Assembly: GCA_020002185.1 (NCBI GenBank)
Contig: CM034532.1
Location: 48,099,780-48,163,779 of the forward strand
Reading direction: 5' to 3'
DNA length: 64,000 nucleotides
From: Paraescarpia echinospica
Taxonomy: Eukaryota > Annelida > Polychaeta > Sabellida > Siboglinidae
The notes beneath the pieces are model-generated. The model was not told the DNA's origin. It searched no databases and worked only from the letters and a program-made list of their open reading frames with translations. The position numbers and the translations under genes were made by a program. Position 1 is the first letter of the stretch, and every line of letters begins with the position of its first letter. Positions 1 to 11,499 of the stretch are shown here, piece after piece.

Positions 1-3000
1 CTGGGTCCGACAGGTCTGCACCCGTCGACAAGTGTGAGTCACTGTTGAGCTCATGTTCCGGTCTTTCGGAACTCTTCAGTTGACCTATCGTCGATGACCG
101 CCTGTGGGCAATTCCTCCAAGCACGGGCTTCGAGCTATGGCTGGCCCGAAGTTCCTGCCTTACTCTGGCGACCGTCCGAGCCATTTTGGGAGAAACGTTA
201 ACATGTACATTACTGTTAGACGGCAGGAGCGACTTCTTGAGACACGTACGCCCCATCTTGGCAGGTGAGGGACCGGGGTTGGCTGCCTCCATGTTTGCTG
301 TAACGGCGCGTTTGGCGCTGGCCACGGTTCTCGCCATCTTCGGCGACCTCCGCTCGTTTGTGTAGTCGCAGCCGGCCGGTAACGTCGGTAGCGTGGAGAT
401 GATTGACGCCGGAAGGCGGCAGTCGCGATGGTACTGGCGGCACATCTCGTGCGTAGCTGCACCGTCGGCGTGACGCGAGGACGGTGCGACTGCAACCGGG
501 TACCTGCCGCCGGGCCTGCGCTCGGTCTGGCTCGTCGTCCCCGCCGTCTGCTGGCAGAGGATCGTGTTCTTGTAGTATGTCGTGCGGCCGATGTCGAACG
601 TCGACCGGTGCCGGACTGAGCCGCCCACCTTGCTCGGTCGGGCAATGTCCTCCGCCCACGTGTCGTCACAGCGGGAGAAGAGGTCGATGCTGAAGGGCTT
701 CGTCGGCATGAACACGGCCAAGTCCATGTTTGGGTTGGCGGCCGAGACGGCACGACGTTGCATCGCTGCCTTTGACTTCTTGAACGTGCTCGACACAGGT
801 GCCGTGTTGTCGGTCTCCGGGAATGGTCCGTTGGCAGACCCGTAAACCAAAAGCGGCGGGGGTGACAAGGACCTCCGCACGGCCGGACCATCACTGCGAC
901 GGCTACCTGAATCAGTCGGACCAACAGCAGTGACATCGGCGTGGGGGCTGAGCTGGGGCATCTGCGTGGTCGCGGCCGTGTTGCAGACATTGCTACCAGC
1001 CACTGCCGGCGGACTGACTATGTGTAGCTTAGGCGGCGATAACACCGGCAGCTCCTGAGATACGTCCGTCGCCGACGCTTCGGACGTGTGTCTCGTATCG
1101 TTCAGTTTCCACGCGGCAAGAACATCGCTGGCGGACGATGTATTCGTCGTTGACAGCACGGGGCTGGTGTCGATGATCGTGATCACGTCGTGACTAATCA
1201 TGGACGACCGCACGACGGGACGAGACACGGAAATGTTGTAAGTCCTTGTCCCCGATTTACTACCTAACTGTGTGCTAAGCTGTCCGTCCGCGATCTGTCC
1301 CGTGCCGTCGCTCGCACCCGCCAGAGTTAGACAGTGTTTTGACGGTTCTACCACCGCTAGACCAACGTTGTGTGAAGCACGCTGTTGACCATCACTCCAG
1401 TACGCCGGTCTCAAGGTGGTGTCAGGCGTGCGTGAACGTGGACAGGCACTGATTGGTCTCACTTCGGCCAGAGGTGGTTTCACATTGTGTGGCTTTCGAC
1501 GGGGCGCAATGAAACGACTCTGAAACGCGCCCTCCGATTCCGTCCTGTGTTTTGTGCTATCCGGAGAGGGGACATTACTCAACGAGGAGCGCGGTTTGGT
1601 CGCATACACCGAACACCCAAGCCGCTGTGCAAGCAGAGACGCTATTCTGCTGATTCGTTGGGAACCGGACACGCCAGCGTCCACGGGGCACGCCGCCACG
1701 GTTAGTTCCCTGTTGGACTTCCCCGATGGTACACGGCACGGCGAGTCTGCGAGGGACTCCGCACTGACGCGACGCAACGGGGTCGGCATGTCCCGTCTGT
1801 CTAAACCATTGCCAAGTTGCAACTTGTCGACGGCAGTCCGAACTCTCTGCGACAAGAACTTGTGTAAGACGGTCCCGTCTCGAAAGCCGGCCTTGGCAGC
1901 GGCCGTCACTCGGTCTGACGGCGCCGTCCTCGACACCGGCTGTCGCTGCACTGGCCTCACCGGCGATATCTTCTGAGGCAGCGTCCGGGTGCCGAGTGCA
2001 GGCGGTCTTGGCTGAGAGTTAGTGAACGTCGCTTTCGCAACAGTCATGTCCGGCCTGGATACTCGTAGCGTTGTCGCTTTCGTCGACAGATCGAGCGGTA
2101 GCATCGAAGGCCAAACGGTTTTGGACAGATCAAGTGGCTGCTCCTCGGTGACCACTGGTTCGACGGGATACAGTGGGATTACTACCGGCGCTTCGGGTCG
2201 CGCCAACTGAAGATCGGTTCGCAGTCGGCTAAGAATTTCTGGGTGCATTTTCTCGGCCGAGTTGTCGACGGGTCGGCAAGGCGTGACCGCTACCACAGGA
2301 CACTCGCTGCGCTGAATGGGACTGGCGGGGGCGGTCTCTTCGTTGTCATAACGAACTTTGGTTGGCTTTCTCTTGCGGGGCTTACGCACTGGTGCATTCT
2401 GACTGTCTCTGCTCGCACAACACGGTCCATGGAGGTCCGTCCCTGAAACCGACGAGTCGCTACTGATATCTGCTGCACTGACGAGCACAGCCGGCGTTAT
2501 GCTGACGGTTGTAGCCGGCGTTGTGTTGATAATCGTAGTCGACGTTGTGTTGACGATCGCAGCCGGCGTTGTGCTGACAATCGCTGTCGGCGTTGTGTTG
2601 ACGATTGCAGTAGCCGGTGTGTTGACGATTGCAGTCGGTGGTGTGATGATGACTTCAGTCGGCGTTGTGTTGACGATTGCAGCCGGCGTTGTGCTGACGA
2701 TTGCAGCCGGCGTTGCGTTGACAATCACAACCGGCGTTGTGTTGACGATCGCAGCCGCCATTTTGTTGATGACTGCGGTCGGCGTTGTGTTGACGATCGA
2801 GGTCGGCATTGTGTTGACGATCGCAGTCGTCGTTGCGTTAACGATCGCAACCGGCGTTGTGTTGACGGTCGAAGCCGGCGTTGTGTTGATGGAGTGACTA
2901 GTTCCGTGTACTGAGACCGGCAGCGATAAGCCGCCAGGAGACCGACATGGCAAGACATCCGAACCGCTCCGGACGGTCAGTCTGTCATCAGAGAACCTGT

Positions 3001-3238
3001 CACCTCCCGTGACATAACTGTCTTGTCCGCTCTCAGTGTTCACTGTGTCATCGGCGTGTTTGACTGATGGCTGTTTGTTGCCGCTTGCCTTGGTTGGCGG
3101 TGCATCAATGTTAGCTTCGTGTTGCCGCTTTGAGTGGGCGCTCCCTGGCACACACTTGAGAAGGCCACGAACTTTGGCCAGGATGTCATCATTTCCCGCT
3201 GGCGTAGACCTTGTCTCTGACAACGCCGTCGACGTGTT
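1..3238 (-). CDS. Giant exon of an unidentified, probably nuclear protein with two PLDLS CtBP-binding-type motifs (partial, runs off left edge)
   Basis: One minus-strand frame has no stop codon from the left edge to 3262; the first upstream stop is TGA at 3263-3265. A good acceptor (TTGTCTTTTACAG) ends at 3239, so the exon probably begins at 3238 in phase 0 and gives at least 1,079 residues. Numbering from there: residues 120-255 are 17 octapeptide repeats of the type TTPAAIVN; residues 285-294 are a basic patch (RKPRKRKPTK) resembling an NLS or AT-hook; residues 368-372 and 381-385 are two PLDLS motifs, the known CtBP corepressor ligand; residues 965-1023 carry SPKMARTV twice and SPAKMGRTC once. 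The rest is Ser/Thr/Pro/Arg-rich with no folded domain or membrane segment I recognise. Seen: the frame and motifs. Inferred: a nuclear repressor or scaffold. Family unknown. No in-frame ATG was found in the first ~110 codons, which supports an upstream exon. Open frames in other phases here are shadows. Confidence 0.8.
2474..2881 (-). repeat. 17-copy, 24-bp in-frame tandem repeat inside the giant exon
   Basis: The 24-bp unit encodes TTPAAIVN-type octapeptides; copies vary (for example TPVAIVNA, MPTSIVNT, PPTAIVNT), yet every copy keeps the reading frame. On the plus strand the same DNA reads as a hydrophobic ORF (GVVLTIAA repeats, 2499-2897), which I treat as an antisense shadow. Preserved frame with diverged copies argues that the minus-strand repeat is translated. 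Confidence 0.9.
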
Positions 3239-3395
3239 CTGTAAAAGACAACACTCGTACCGTCATTTGTCGACGCACGAATAACATGTCAAAGGTGCTT
3301 CTAGAAACGAAGATATAAAGCTAACGCTAATACGTAATGCCATTCTACTTTGTTCCTTACCACGTGTACTTACATACATCCAATGTTATTGTCAT

Positions 3396-3498
3396 TGTCA
3401 TACACACGCACGCACGAATGCATGAACGCAAGCAGAACACACGCACGCACGCGCGCACATACATGCGTACAAACGTACATACATACACACATACAATG
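3396..3498. repeat. CACG/CATA-type degenerate microsatellite
   Basis: Runs of CACG, GCAC and CATACA units, imperfect, lying within the short intron directly 5' to the giant exon. No coding evidence. Confidence 0.7.
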
Positions 3499-3505
3499 TT
3501 CTCAC

Positions 3506-3634
3506 CTGCTGAGTTTGACCGTGAGCGTGGACGACGCCGCCACACATGTGAAGTTTCTTCTTGAGAGCCGTCAACGACGGCAACGGCTCCGCATGCGTCA
3601 ACGGCCTGGAGGCGAGCGCACGATCACATCGCAT
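3506..3634 (-). CDS. Candidate upstream coding exon of the giant-exon gene
   Basis: From an ATG at 3634-3632 the minus strand is open for 43 codons to a strong donor, CAG|GTGAGA (GT at 3505-3504). It ends in phase 0, matching the phase-0 acceptor of the giant exon 267 bp downstream, and has a stop just upstream in frame. It contains a Lys-rich stretch then MCGGVVHAHGQTQQ. This could be a first exon or the end of a longer internal exon; an acceptor-like CTCCAG lies inside it but gives a different entry phase. No homology recognised. Confidence 0.45.
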
Positions 3635-3639
3635 CAATT

Positions 3640-6200
3640 AAAATACGTCAACACAAACATAGCATTATAACAGACTCCGAACAATAGCACCGCATCAATT
3701 AAAATACGAAGCACAGTCGTAACAGATCTGAACAATATTGCCATTTTCAAATAAAAATCAATGCTATTTTTAAAGAATTAAATCATCGTTCTTGTTGAAA
3801 TTGTTACAAAGTATCGATCTCCTCGTTTGCAGACAAATCCAATAGTTAGATGTCGTAACTTGGGTGTTTTTAATCAATAATGTCTGCAGTGCAATCTTCT
3901 TTCATGAATTTTATTTAGGAACCACATTAAAACTAAAGGTTATGTTGGAATCTACTTGCAGGAAGGATTCGGGTGTAGCTTCAACCCTGCGACCTGCACA
4001 GCTAATCTAACAAGATAGCTGAACTAGCATGTTATGTCGTTTTCCACAGCAGTGCTATCTTTCAGTCAAAATTCCCCATGACCCCTCCGCCACATTCGCT
4101 GAGAACAACTCCCACACTGGCTCCGTCGCGTGCACGTATCGTTGCATTTTTACTTTGTGCAAAACCATCCAGACTTTCGTATTCGGAATGCGAGCAGCAT
4201 ATTCCCAGTTGTCGATATTATATAGACGCCGAATTGTTAACAAGTTTACCTTCAATACAAAGGTACTACTGGCAAATTTATTTCCTTCATCCTCACATTG
4301 GTAGACACTACTCTAAAACGGCAATTTTACGACACGAATATTTGTCCGATTTATATTATAAAAGTACATGTAATTTTAGTAGTTCTCATTATGAGAGCGC
4401 CATCTCATCACGAGTGCCCACAATGGGACAATTTGAACGTGTGTAGTCGAGAGGAACAACAGGTCGTTAGTGCAGCGTTAGTGACCTTCTGTATGTAATA
4501 CAAGAATGGGACGCCACGCATCACTGCCAACACTTTACGTCAATACCTAAGATGACGTACTACTACGCAAATTCTAACACTAATTATGAAAGTAATTACA
4601 TTACACGAGAGACCTACACATGTCAAACACACTAGAAGACACATTTAGCGTTACTGATGTGTACTACAAAACTACATGGGTGTGCGTTTCAATTTAGTAT
4701 ATAGGGAGTCGAACTGACGTATTGTTTGACACGGGGCGGAGGATGACAGTATACTTGAAAATAATACTCTAATGTTTTAGGAAGATTTCGGTAAACATAC
4801 CCAACACAATAATCAGTAAACTGTTTAGAGGATGTCAACATATCACGATTTTAAATTTAAGGAAACCGCACACAGAATCGATGTTTCTTTTCTTTAAGTG
4901 TAGTGTTACATTAATTATATACAAAGAAAAACCTGGGTGGACCCCATGACCGCGACCAAATTTGGTCTTACTAATTCCCGTATTTTAACTTGTAATGCTA
5001 TTTTTATACAACACAATACATTGTAAACCGTTTATTTAGCCGACAGTATTTGCTGTGTTTGTTGTTAATACGTGTTATGTGTTGGGTTGCGTGTAGGAAT
5101 TATACAAAATTCTTATGTAATTGAAATGGAAAACATGTGTCTACAGTCCGTCAGATCGCACCTTTTCTCGGCAGCAGCCGACGAACCGTCTTCTACTTTC
5201 TGACCCGGACTCCATGACGTAGCCTCCCTTGTTGGTATCTTTAGAATCTACAAATCAGAAGAAAGCAATTGAAACAGCACTGCCAACTCAACATGGGTTG
5301 TCACGATTCTGGGCGATACATCAGCAACAAACGACGATCACGTGCTTTGCGTAAGGAACAATGAGTCAACAAATCACGAGACGTACGAACCTATTTATCT
5401 GTTTAAAATTATGTAACTGGCAAAATGTTCAATGTACACATTAGACCAGTGCGCACGGTGGCTTGGTGTAGTCTAGGATGACTCCGAAATGAATGAAATG
5501 ATTTACACGAAATAATGCTTGGAGATAGTTAATGTCATCGCAATGTGAATCGCAGTGTATAGCGTGATAATACAAGTTAGGTTCCGTGTAGATTATTGTC
5601 TACTTTCTTCGCGCACGTAACAAACAGTTTTCATCTATTTTTAGCATCATTTCGTCGTATTATGAGTCATGTTTCTTCGTAATATCGATCGGTGTTTCCG
5701 ATTAGGAATACCGACTTTAAACCTATGCAGTAGAATATGTAGGCTACACAACATTTAAATATACGACAACCTCGTGTATATGTAATGCACACATAAAACG
5801 CTGCGACGAGTATTTAAAATGATTACAGCACACACAGCACACGCCAAGGATTGGCGTGTGCTGTGTTGACCCAAATTACATATATATTTATATAACACTG
5901 GTGAAGTGTATAAGCATGGCACCTATGTGTGACATTTTGTGGCCGATCTCAAATGCTGACGTGGCAACATTACCGCTTCGTTACAACCGGACACGCAATA
6001 GCAGTGCTAATTATCGGTGCACCGAGCGAACACCAAAATCCGCCATCGCTGCACACGACACACATCTAATCATAATCGGCTTCGATTACGCTAGGGAACG
6101 GAAGCACAATCGGCCGACATTGACATCGACCCGCCCGTTCCGTCAGCATAAACATACCCCGAAAGCGTCGACCGCGAGGCGCGCTAACACACGACCGTGT
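3640..6200. other. Non-coding, AT-rich stretch (likely intron)
   Basis: Only short open frames with no recognisable product. If the exon at 6203-6280 is joined to the gene, this is intron. A 17-bp motif (GCATCAATTAAAATACG) occurs twice, at about 3631 and 3692. Nothing else supported. Confidence 0.5.
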
Positions 6201-6202
6201 AC

Positions 6203-6280
6203 CTGATACTTGGGCTGACCGATGACGCCTTCGTGAAGTGTCCACTCGCATACTCCCGCAGCCTTCGCCATGATGGTCAT
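6203..6280 (-). CDS. Candidate first coding exon
   Basis: Two in-frame ATGs (6280-6278 and 6271-6269); the second has a good start context (ATCATGG). The frame reads MAKAAGVCEWTLHEGVIGQ and stays open to CAG|GTACAC, a plausible donor (GT at 6202-6201) in phase 0, compatible with the giant exon at 3238. It sits in a relatively CpG-rich stretch (about 5950-6650) that could be a promoter region. It may belong to an alternative first exon of the same gene or to an unrelated transcript. Inference from frame and splice consensus only. Confidence 0.35.
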
Positions 6281-6793
6281 CCACGTAGCAACAACGTAGT
6301 CATACTAAACACACCGGACAACAGTGACCACAACCACAGCAAAGGAGCGATGGCGTTGTAGGTCGTAAACAGCGAGCGGCGGTTACCAAAGCAAGCCGCG
6401 TTACTAGTCCGTGGGCGTCGTGCGTATAGGGCGAATGTTGGCTCGGCGATCGTCGGCTGGTCGGCTTACTGCGCAGAAGGCCAGGTCCGAGCTCGCTAGG
6501 CGCGAGCCTCAACGCGTCAGCAGCCAGTACAAAGTACGGCTGAATGTCCGCATCGGCCGAGTGCCTATACTCGCGGAAGTTGTGACCACCTAAGACGTAT
6601 CGCGTAACACTCACAGGTGGAAGTGTGCATGTTTGTCGCCGAGTGCGCAGGCGCCAAAGCCAACGTTATTAATAATTCGCTGCGAGCACAAAATCAATCC
6701 GATAGACGGGTTCGTTTCAGGCGACACCTGTCGATGCTGTATTACGTCAACAGTGCATATACCTTATTGACCACGCAAGACGGGGAAGGAATA

Positions 6794-6947
<154 letters not shown>

Positions 6948-6957
6948 TTATTATATA

Positions 6958-7066
6958 CATACACATGCACACAAATACACACATTCACGTGACACACACA
7001 CACACGCACGCACGCACACAAACACACACACACACACACACACGACACATACACATATACATAAAC
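6958..7066. repeat. (CA)n / (CACG)n degenerate repeat
   Basis: CA-rich tract starting about 25 bp after the GT tract, complementary to it, so the two could pair as a long imperfect hairpin. Confidence 0.85.
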
Positions 7067-7090
7067 ACATGTTTTGCATGGCATAAGCTT

Positions 7091-8015
7091 ACACAGAGAG
7101 TCACTCCCACTAGCACTCATAATCTTACACAGAGAGTCACTCCCACTAGCACTCATAATCTTACACAGAGAGTCACTCCCACTAGCACTCATAATCTTAC
7201 ACAGAGAGTCACTCCCACTAGCACTCATAATCTGACACAGAGAGTCACTCCCACTAGCACTCATAATCTCACACAGAGAGTCACTCCCACTAGCACTCAT
7301 AATCTCACACAGAGAGTCACTCCCACTAGCACTCATAATCTCACACAGAGAGTTACTCCCACTAGCACTCATAATCTCACACAGAGAGTCACACCCACTA
7401 GCACTCATAATCTTAGAGTCACTCCCACTAGCACTCATAATCTTACACAGAGAGTCACTCCCACTAGCACTCATAATCTCACACAGAGAGTCACTCCCAC
7501 TAGCACTCATAATCTCACACAGAGAGTTACTCCCACTAGCACTCATAATCTCACACAGAGAGTCACACCCACTAGCACTCATAATCTTACACAGAGTCAC
7601 TCCCACTAGCACTCATAATCTTACACAGAGAGTCACTCCCACTAGCACTCATAATCTTACACAGAGAGTCACTCCCACTAGCACTCATAATCTTACACAG
7701 AGAGTCACTCCCACTAGCACTCATAATCTTACACAGAGAGTCACTCCCACTAGCACTCATAATCTTACACAGAGTCACTCCCACTAGCACTCATAATGTT
7801 ACACAGAGAGTCACTCCCACTAGCACTCATAATCTTACACAGAGTCACTCCCACTAGCACTCATAATCTTACACAGAGAGTCACTCCCACTAGCACTCAT
7901 AATCTTACACAGAGAGTCACTCCCACTAGCACTCATAATCTTACACAGAGAGTCACTCCCACTAGCACTCATAATCTTACACAGAGAGTCACTCCCACTA
8001 GCACTCATAATCTTG
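7091..8015. repeat. 36-bp minisatellite, about 26 copies
   Basis: The unit includes ACACAGAGAGTCACTCCCAC followed by TAGCACTCATAATCTT. Most copies are exactly 36 bp; one is 30 bp (near 7411) and several lack 2 bp in the AGAG segment. Because 36 is a multiple of 3, both strands show long repetitive open frames (TQRVTPTSTHNL on plus, KIMSASGSDSLC on minus). The 30- and 34-bp units change or break these, and no start, splice or homology supports translation. Confidence 0.97.
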
Positions 8016-10960
8016 CATTGATGGTAGTGTTTGATAATACGACATACTACTAGAACTGTATTTATACCAACCATTCCAGGAATTGTCTACGTTGCCACAA
8101 CCAACGGTATACACGCAACGCGACGAAACACATAAAGATCGGCTTGGCGCGTAACACGCCGATACTGGTCGAAGCGTCCCCCAAGGGCCAAGACCACCAA
8201 AATAGATGACAACATCACGCATGAAAACTGACCAGTATTCGTTCCGCGGGCAGAATCAGATACGTTTCCGTGTTCCCTTTTGTACGACCAGGATGTAACG
8301 GAGAGCACGTACATGAAACAAGATGGCCGGCTGCAAAACGTATGTCCAGGGACATGTGGCCAGTGATACGGCCTCGTCAAAGCTGTGGTACATAGGCCTT
8401 ACAACTCAACACTTCCACAGCGATCTTTTTGTCCGTAAAGTACCGTTGGTATTTCAACAGCAAATGACCCCGTGACTCAACTCACGAACAACGATGAATC
8501 GGCCGTCGTGGCAGCGATAAATTTAGTTCTGACTAACCCATTTTCAGATCGAGTACGCCGCGTTAACGGTAAACATATATTGTAGGGTCCGGTATGTCGG
8601 AATTACGCCATTTAAGTTGCCATCATATAGGCCATGTTAATTAATCGCAGCCCAATAAATGATTCCGAATTTCGCAGCAATACACATAATACAAACATAC
8701 GATTTTATATTGTGTGTGTAGATGTGAGCCAATGTATAATGTATATATATTACAGATATCGTGCGATACATGTTTTATTTACGTTTAACGTATGTACGTT
8801 CGTACGTACGCCTCACACGGTGTGTGTTCGCGAGCGCGTGTATGTCAAAAACAAGATGTGTTTACTTTTAATTTTCTGTCCGTTGCGAAAATTATTGTAT
8901 TTGCCGATTGCATTACATCACGTGCAGGAAATTAAAAGAAAACACAGCTAGTTTTCGTCATTCTGCTGGAACAAAGTGTATGGCAGGGCATTGTCAGTAT
9001 TCTTATATTTTGTGGAAATACGAGACACGCCTGACTGTACATTCACGGAATCGCAGAAAAACAGTTATCGTGCTAGTTAATTCCTTTCTGGAGTCGCATC
9101 CTCTTATCCAACAGCGAATATATATATATATATATATAATATATACATATATATATATTTAAAATACGAGAAGTACTCGACCTCAGCTTCCTCTGCGCAT
9201 AAATCTTACCATTGCCCCACACGTAGGTTTATCTTAATTACGTTCCACTATAAGTGTTGTCACGCGGTCCACGCGCTGTAAGCCGTCGTTTAGTGTATCG
9301 CTCCCGCTGCTGTTGTTCCAGCATTAATGCTTGGCAACACGAATGTCTCAAACACGACACTCGGCGCGCACGTGTATCTGAGGTGATTCCGATTGCGTGC
9401 GTCACGTTATTCACGCGGAACCAGTCGTGGCTGCCGCATGTTATTCTACGCTCGCGCCTGCATTGCAGGACAAAGTCAGCAGCTGCCTGGTTGATGCTTA
9501 TTATGACATTTCCCAAAGGCTTGTTTGGTGGTTACGAAATGAGTCAGGCGTCTAGACGTATACATCGAGGGCGCTGACTGCAGACATTAAACAATACGCA
9601 CTATAATAGAACGCGCAACTGTCTATGAAGCGTAAACCAAATGACCCCAATATTTTAACTAGCGGTGACATCTGCCTATCGTGGCTCCACTCGCTTTCTC
9701 AAAGGCAAGTATGCGTAAATATTATACTGTGTATTGTTACTGTCAGTGAAGGTCATAACTGACCGTCGACAATGATCCCTTTGTTTAGCAATGTGTCCAA
9801 AAAGCCCCACTCCAAGCGTGAACAAATACTACTTAGTGTAGAAGACAAGAAGCAAATAGGGGAGGATGACCGATATTGGACCAGTGTGTATACTGGACCA
9901 CCGCGATTTCTCAGCTTTATAACGATACACCGGCTAGTGACGCCGACTAGCGTATTAGTGGCAGAACAATTTATCAATTGGCGAAGTCAAAATGGCGGAC
10001 ACTGCGCGCAAATAAAAAATTGGCCAAGAGGCCCTGAAGTCCTTTGGACTATATTGTGAGTTGGTAATTATTAATGAAATGGTTTTTGGTGAATCATAGT
10101 TACAGATCATTAAGGGTTATGATAGAAGTAAAATGTAGACATGTTTAGTGGAGACTATATGCATGCCAGTGAAGATACACCTGGAAAAAAACATATTCGA
10201 GTAGACCGTTTCGTGAAGATTGTATATGTTAGTTAATGCGTTATTAAAAATACTATAGAATTTTATCGCGATACTCTGATATTTAGGCCGATTTCCAGTG
10301 GTTGTAGAAATCCTGCAGGAGAGTTAGTGAGCTGCAATCTCGCATGTAGCACAGTTAAATGTTACTGAAGAAAATGTGCAGACATTTTCTGTTCTCATTT
10401 TGCCCCTACCACCCTCCTCTAGTATGGAAAAAAGAAATGACATAATACTGACTGAATTGGAGTGAAGTAATAGCTGCAACATGTATAGTAAAACATCTGA
10501 ATAATATTCCTTATAATTTTGGTTAAATATGCTTTAACCTTTTCGAGTATACCTAAGTTATTTTATTGTATATGTTATTTTGTACCCAAGTTATTTTTTT
10601 TAAATCCGAGATCATATCTTTACATTGCATTGATAATTATGTATATCGTTATATATTGCATTGATAATTATGTATATTGTTGTTTTAAAGTTTCTCAGGT
10701 CCTGCCAGTGCAGTAGGGATTCCCATTACACATCATAGTTACAGCCCACATGGAGGTATTCTGTTTGACACTGGGACAATGGCAGGCAGTGAACCGAGGC
10801 TAGTCCAATACACATGCTTACAGCATAATCTCGGACACCCAGGCTTCTCCACTCAGCCATCCCAGTGATCAGAGATAGGGCAAAGTCCATTATCCAGTTA
10901 TAAATAGAGATCAGTGGCAGTTATAAAATAGAGATCAGTGCAGGAGAGTAGTTCTTTAGG
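8016..10960. other. Intergenic sequence without a supported gene
   Basis: Short open frames only, none recognised. Contains a TA-rich tract at about 9117-9161 and a tandem duplication of a ~22-bp AT-rich segment near 10625-10680. Stretches at 8080-8520 and 9240-9590 have more balanced base composition, but I could assign nothing to them. Confidence 0.5.
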
Positions 10961-10966
10961 CCATTC

Positions 10967-11026
10967 TAATTATAATAATAAGATAGCTTCTATTGCGCTT
11001 AAATCCTTGGAAACCAAGCTCAGAGG
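10967..11026 (-). mobile_element. 3' tail fragment of a CR1/L2-like LINE
   Basis: About 60 bp match the 3' end of the LINE at 20513-22855: an AATAATAATAAGAT-type tail, then the complement of the element terminus (CCTTGGAAACCAAGCTCAGAGG). Extreme 5' truncation, as is usual for LINEs. Confidence 0.75.
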
Positions 11027-11104
11027 GGGATGTCGGTGCACCCATGGTGAAATTCTAAGCTGGCGGAGAACTACAGCAGTAGGGAAATAGTAGGAAAATT
11101 TAGC

Positions 11105-11365
11105 ATTTTGGGGGCCCTTAGGATGATTAAACCAAATACAGATTTCTTGTGTATAGTGGCACTACCACATGAACTGTCTATGCAAAATGAGAGAAAAAGT
11201 TATTGAAGTTTTTAAAAAAAATAGACAAAATGTGAAAATTTACCAGTTTCGGGTGCCTTGGGAGGCCATACCGGGCCCTTAGAATGATTAAATCAAATAC
11301 AGATTTCTCGTGCATAGTGGCAGTACACTAAGATACGTCTATGTAAAAATTGAGAAAAAGTTGCT
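11105..11365. repeat. Imperfect tandem duplication, period about 166-168 bp
   Basis: GGGCCCTTAGGATGATTAAA and its downstream sequence (through GAGAAAAAGTT) recur about 167 bp later with scattered differences. Non-coding; possibly part of an unrecognised repeat family. Confidence 0.6.
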
Positions 11366-11499
11366 GAACGGCTTCTGAGATATGGCAGGTAACGGCGCAC
11401 GGCGAACGGCGGACTCGGAGCGATGGCATAAGTCCGTGGGACCTTCGTCCCAAAGGTCTAAAAACGGTGAGGAAATTTCGCTTTTCCATCCTTTTTTTG

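Noticed and set aside
160..990. 276-codon minus-strand ORF, rich in Arg, Ser, Pro and Thr
   Set aside because: It is a different frame of the same strand as the >1,070-codon open frame. The longer frame is stop-free over the whole region, so this one is a shadow of GC-rich sequence.
2499..2897. 132-codon hydrophobic plus-strand ORF (GVVLTIAA repeats)
   Set aside because: Antisense reading of the in-frame octapeptide repeat. It is open only because of the repeat and ends with it.
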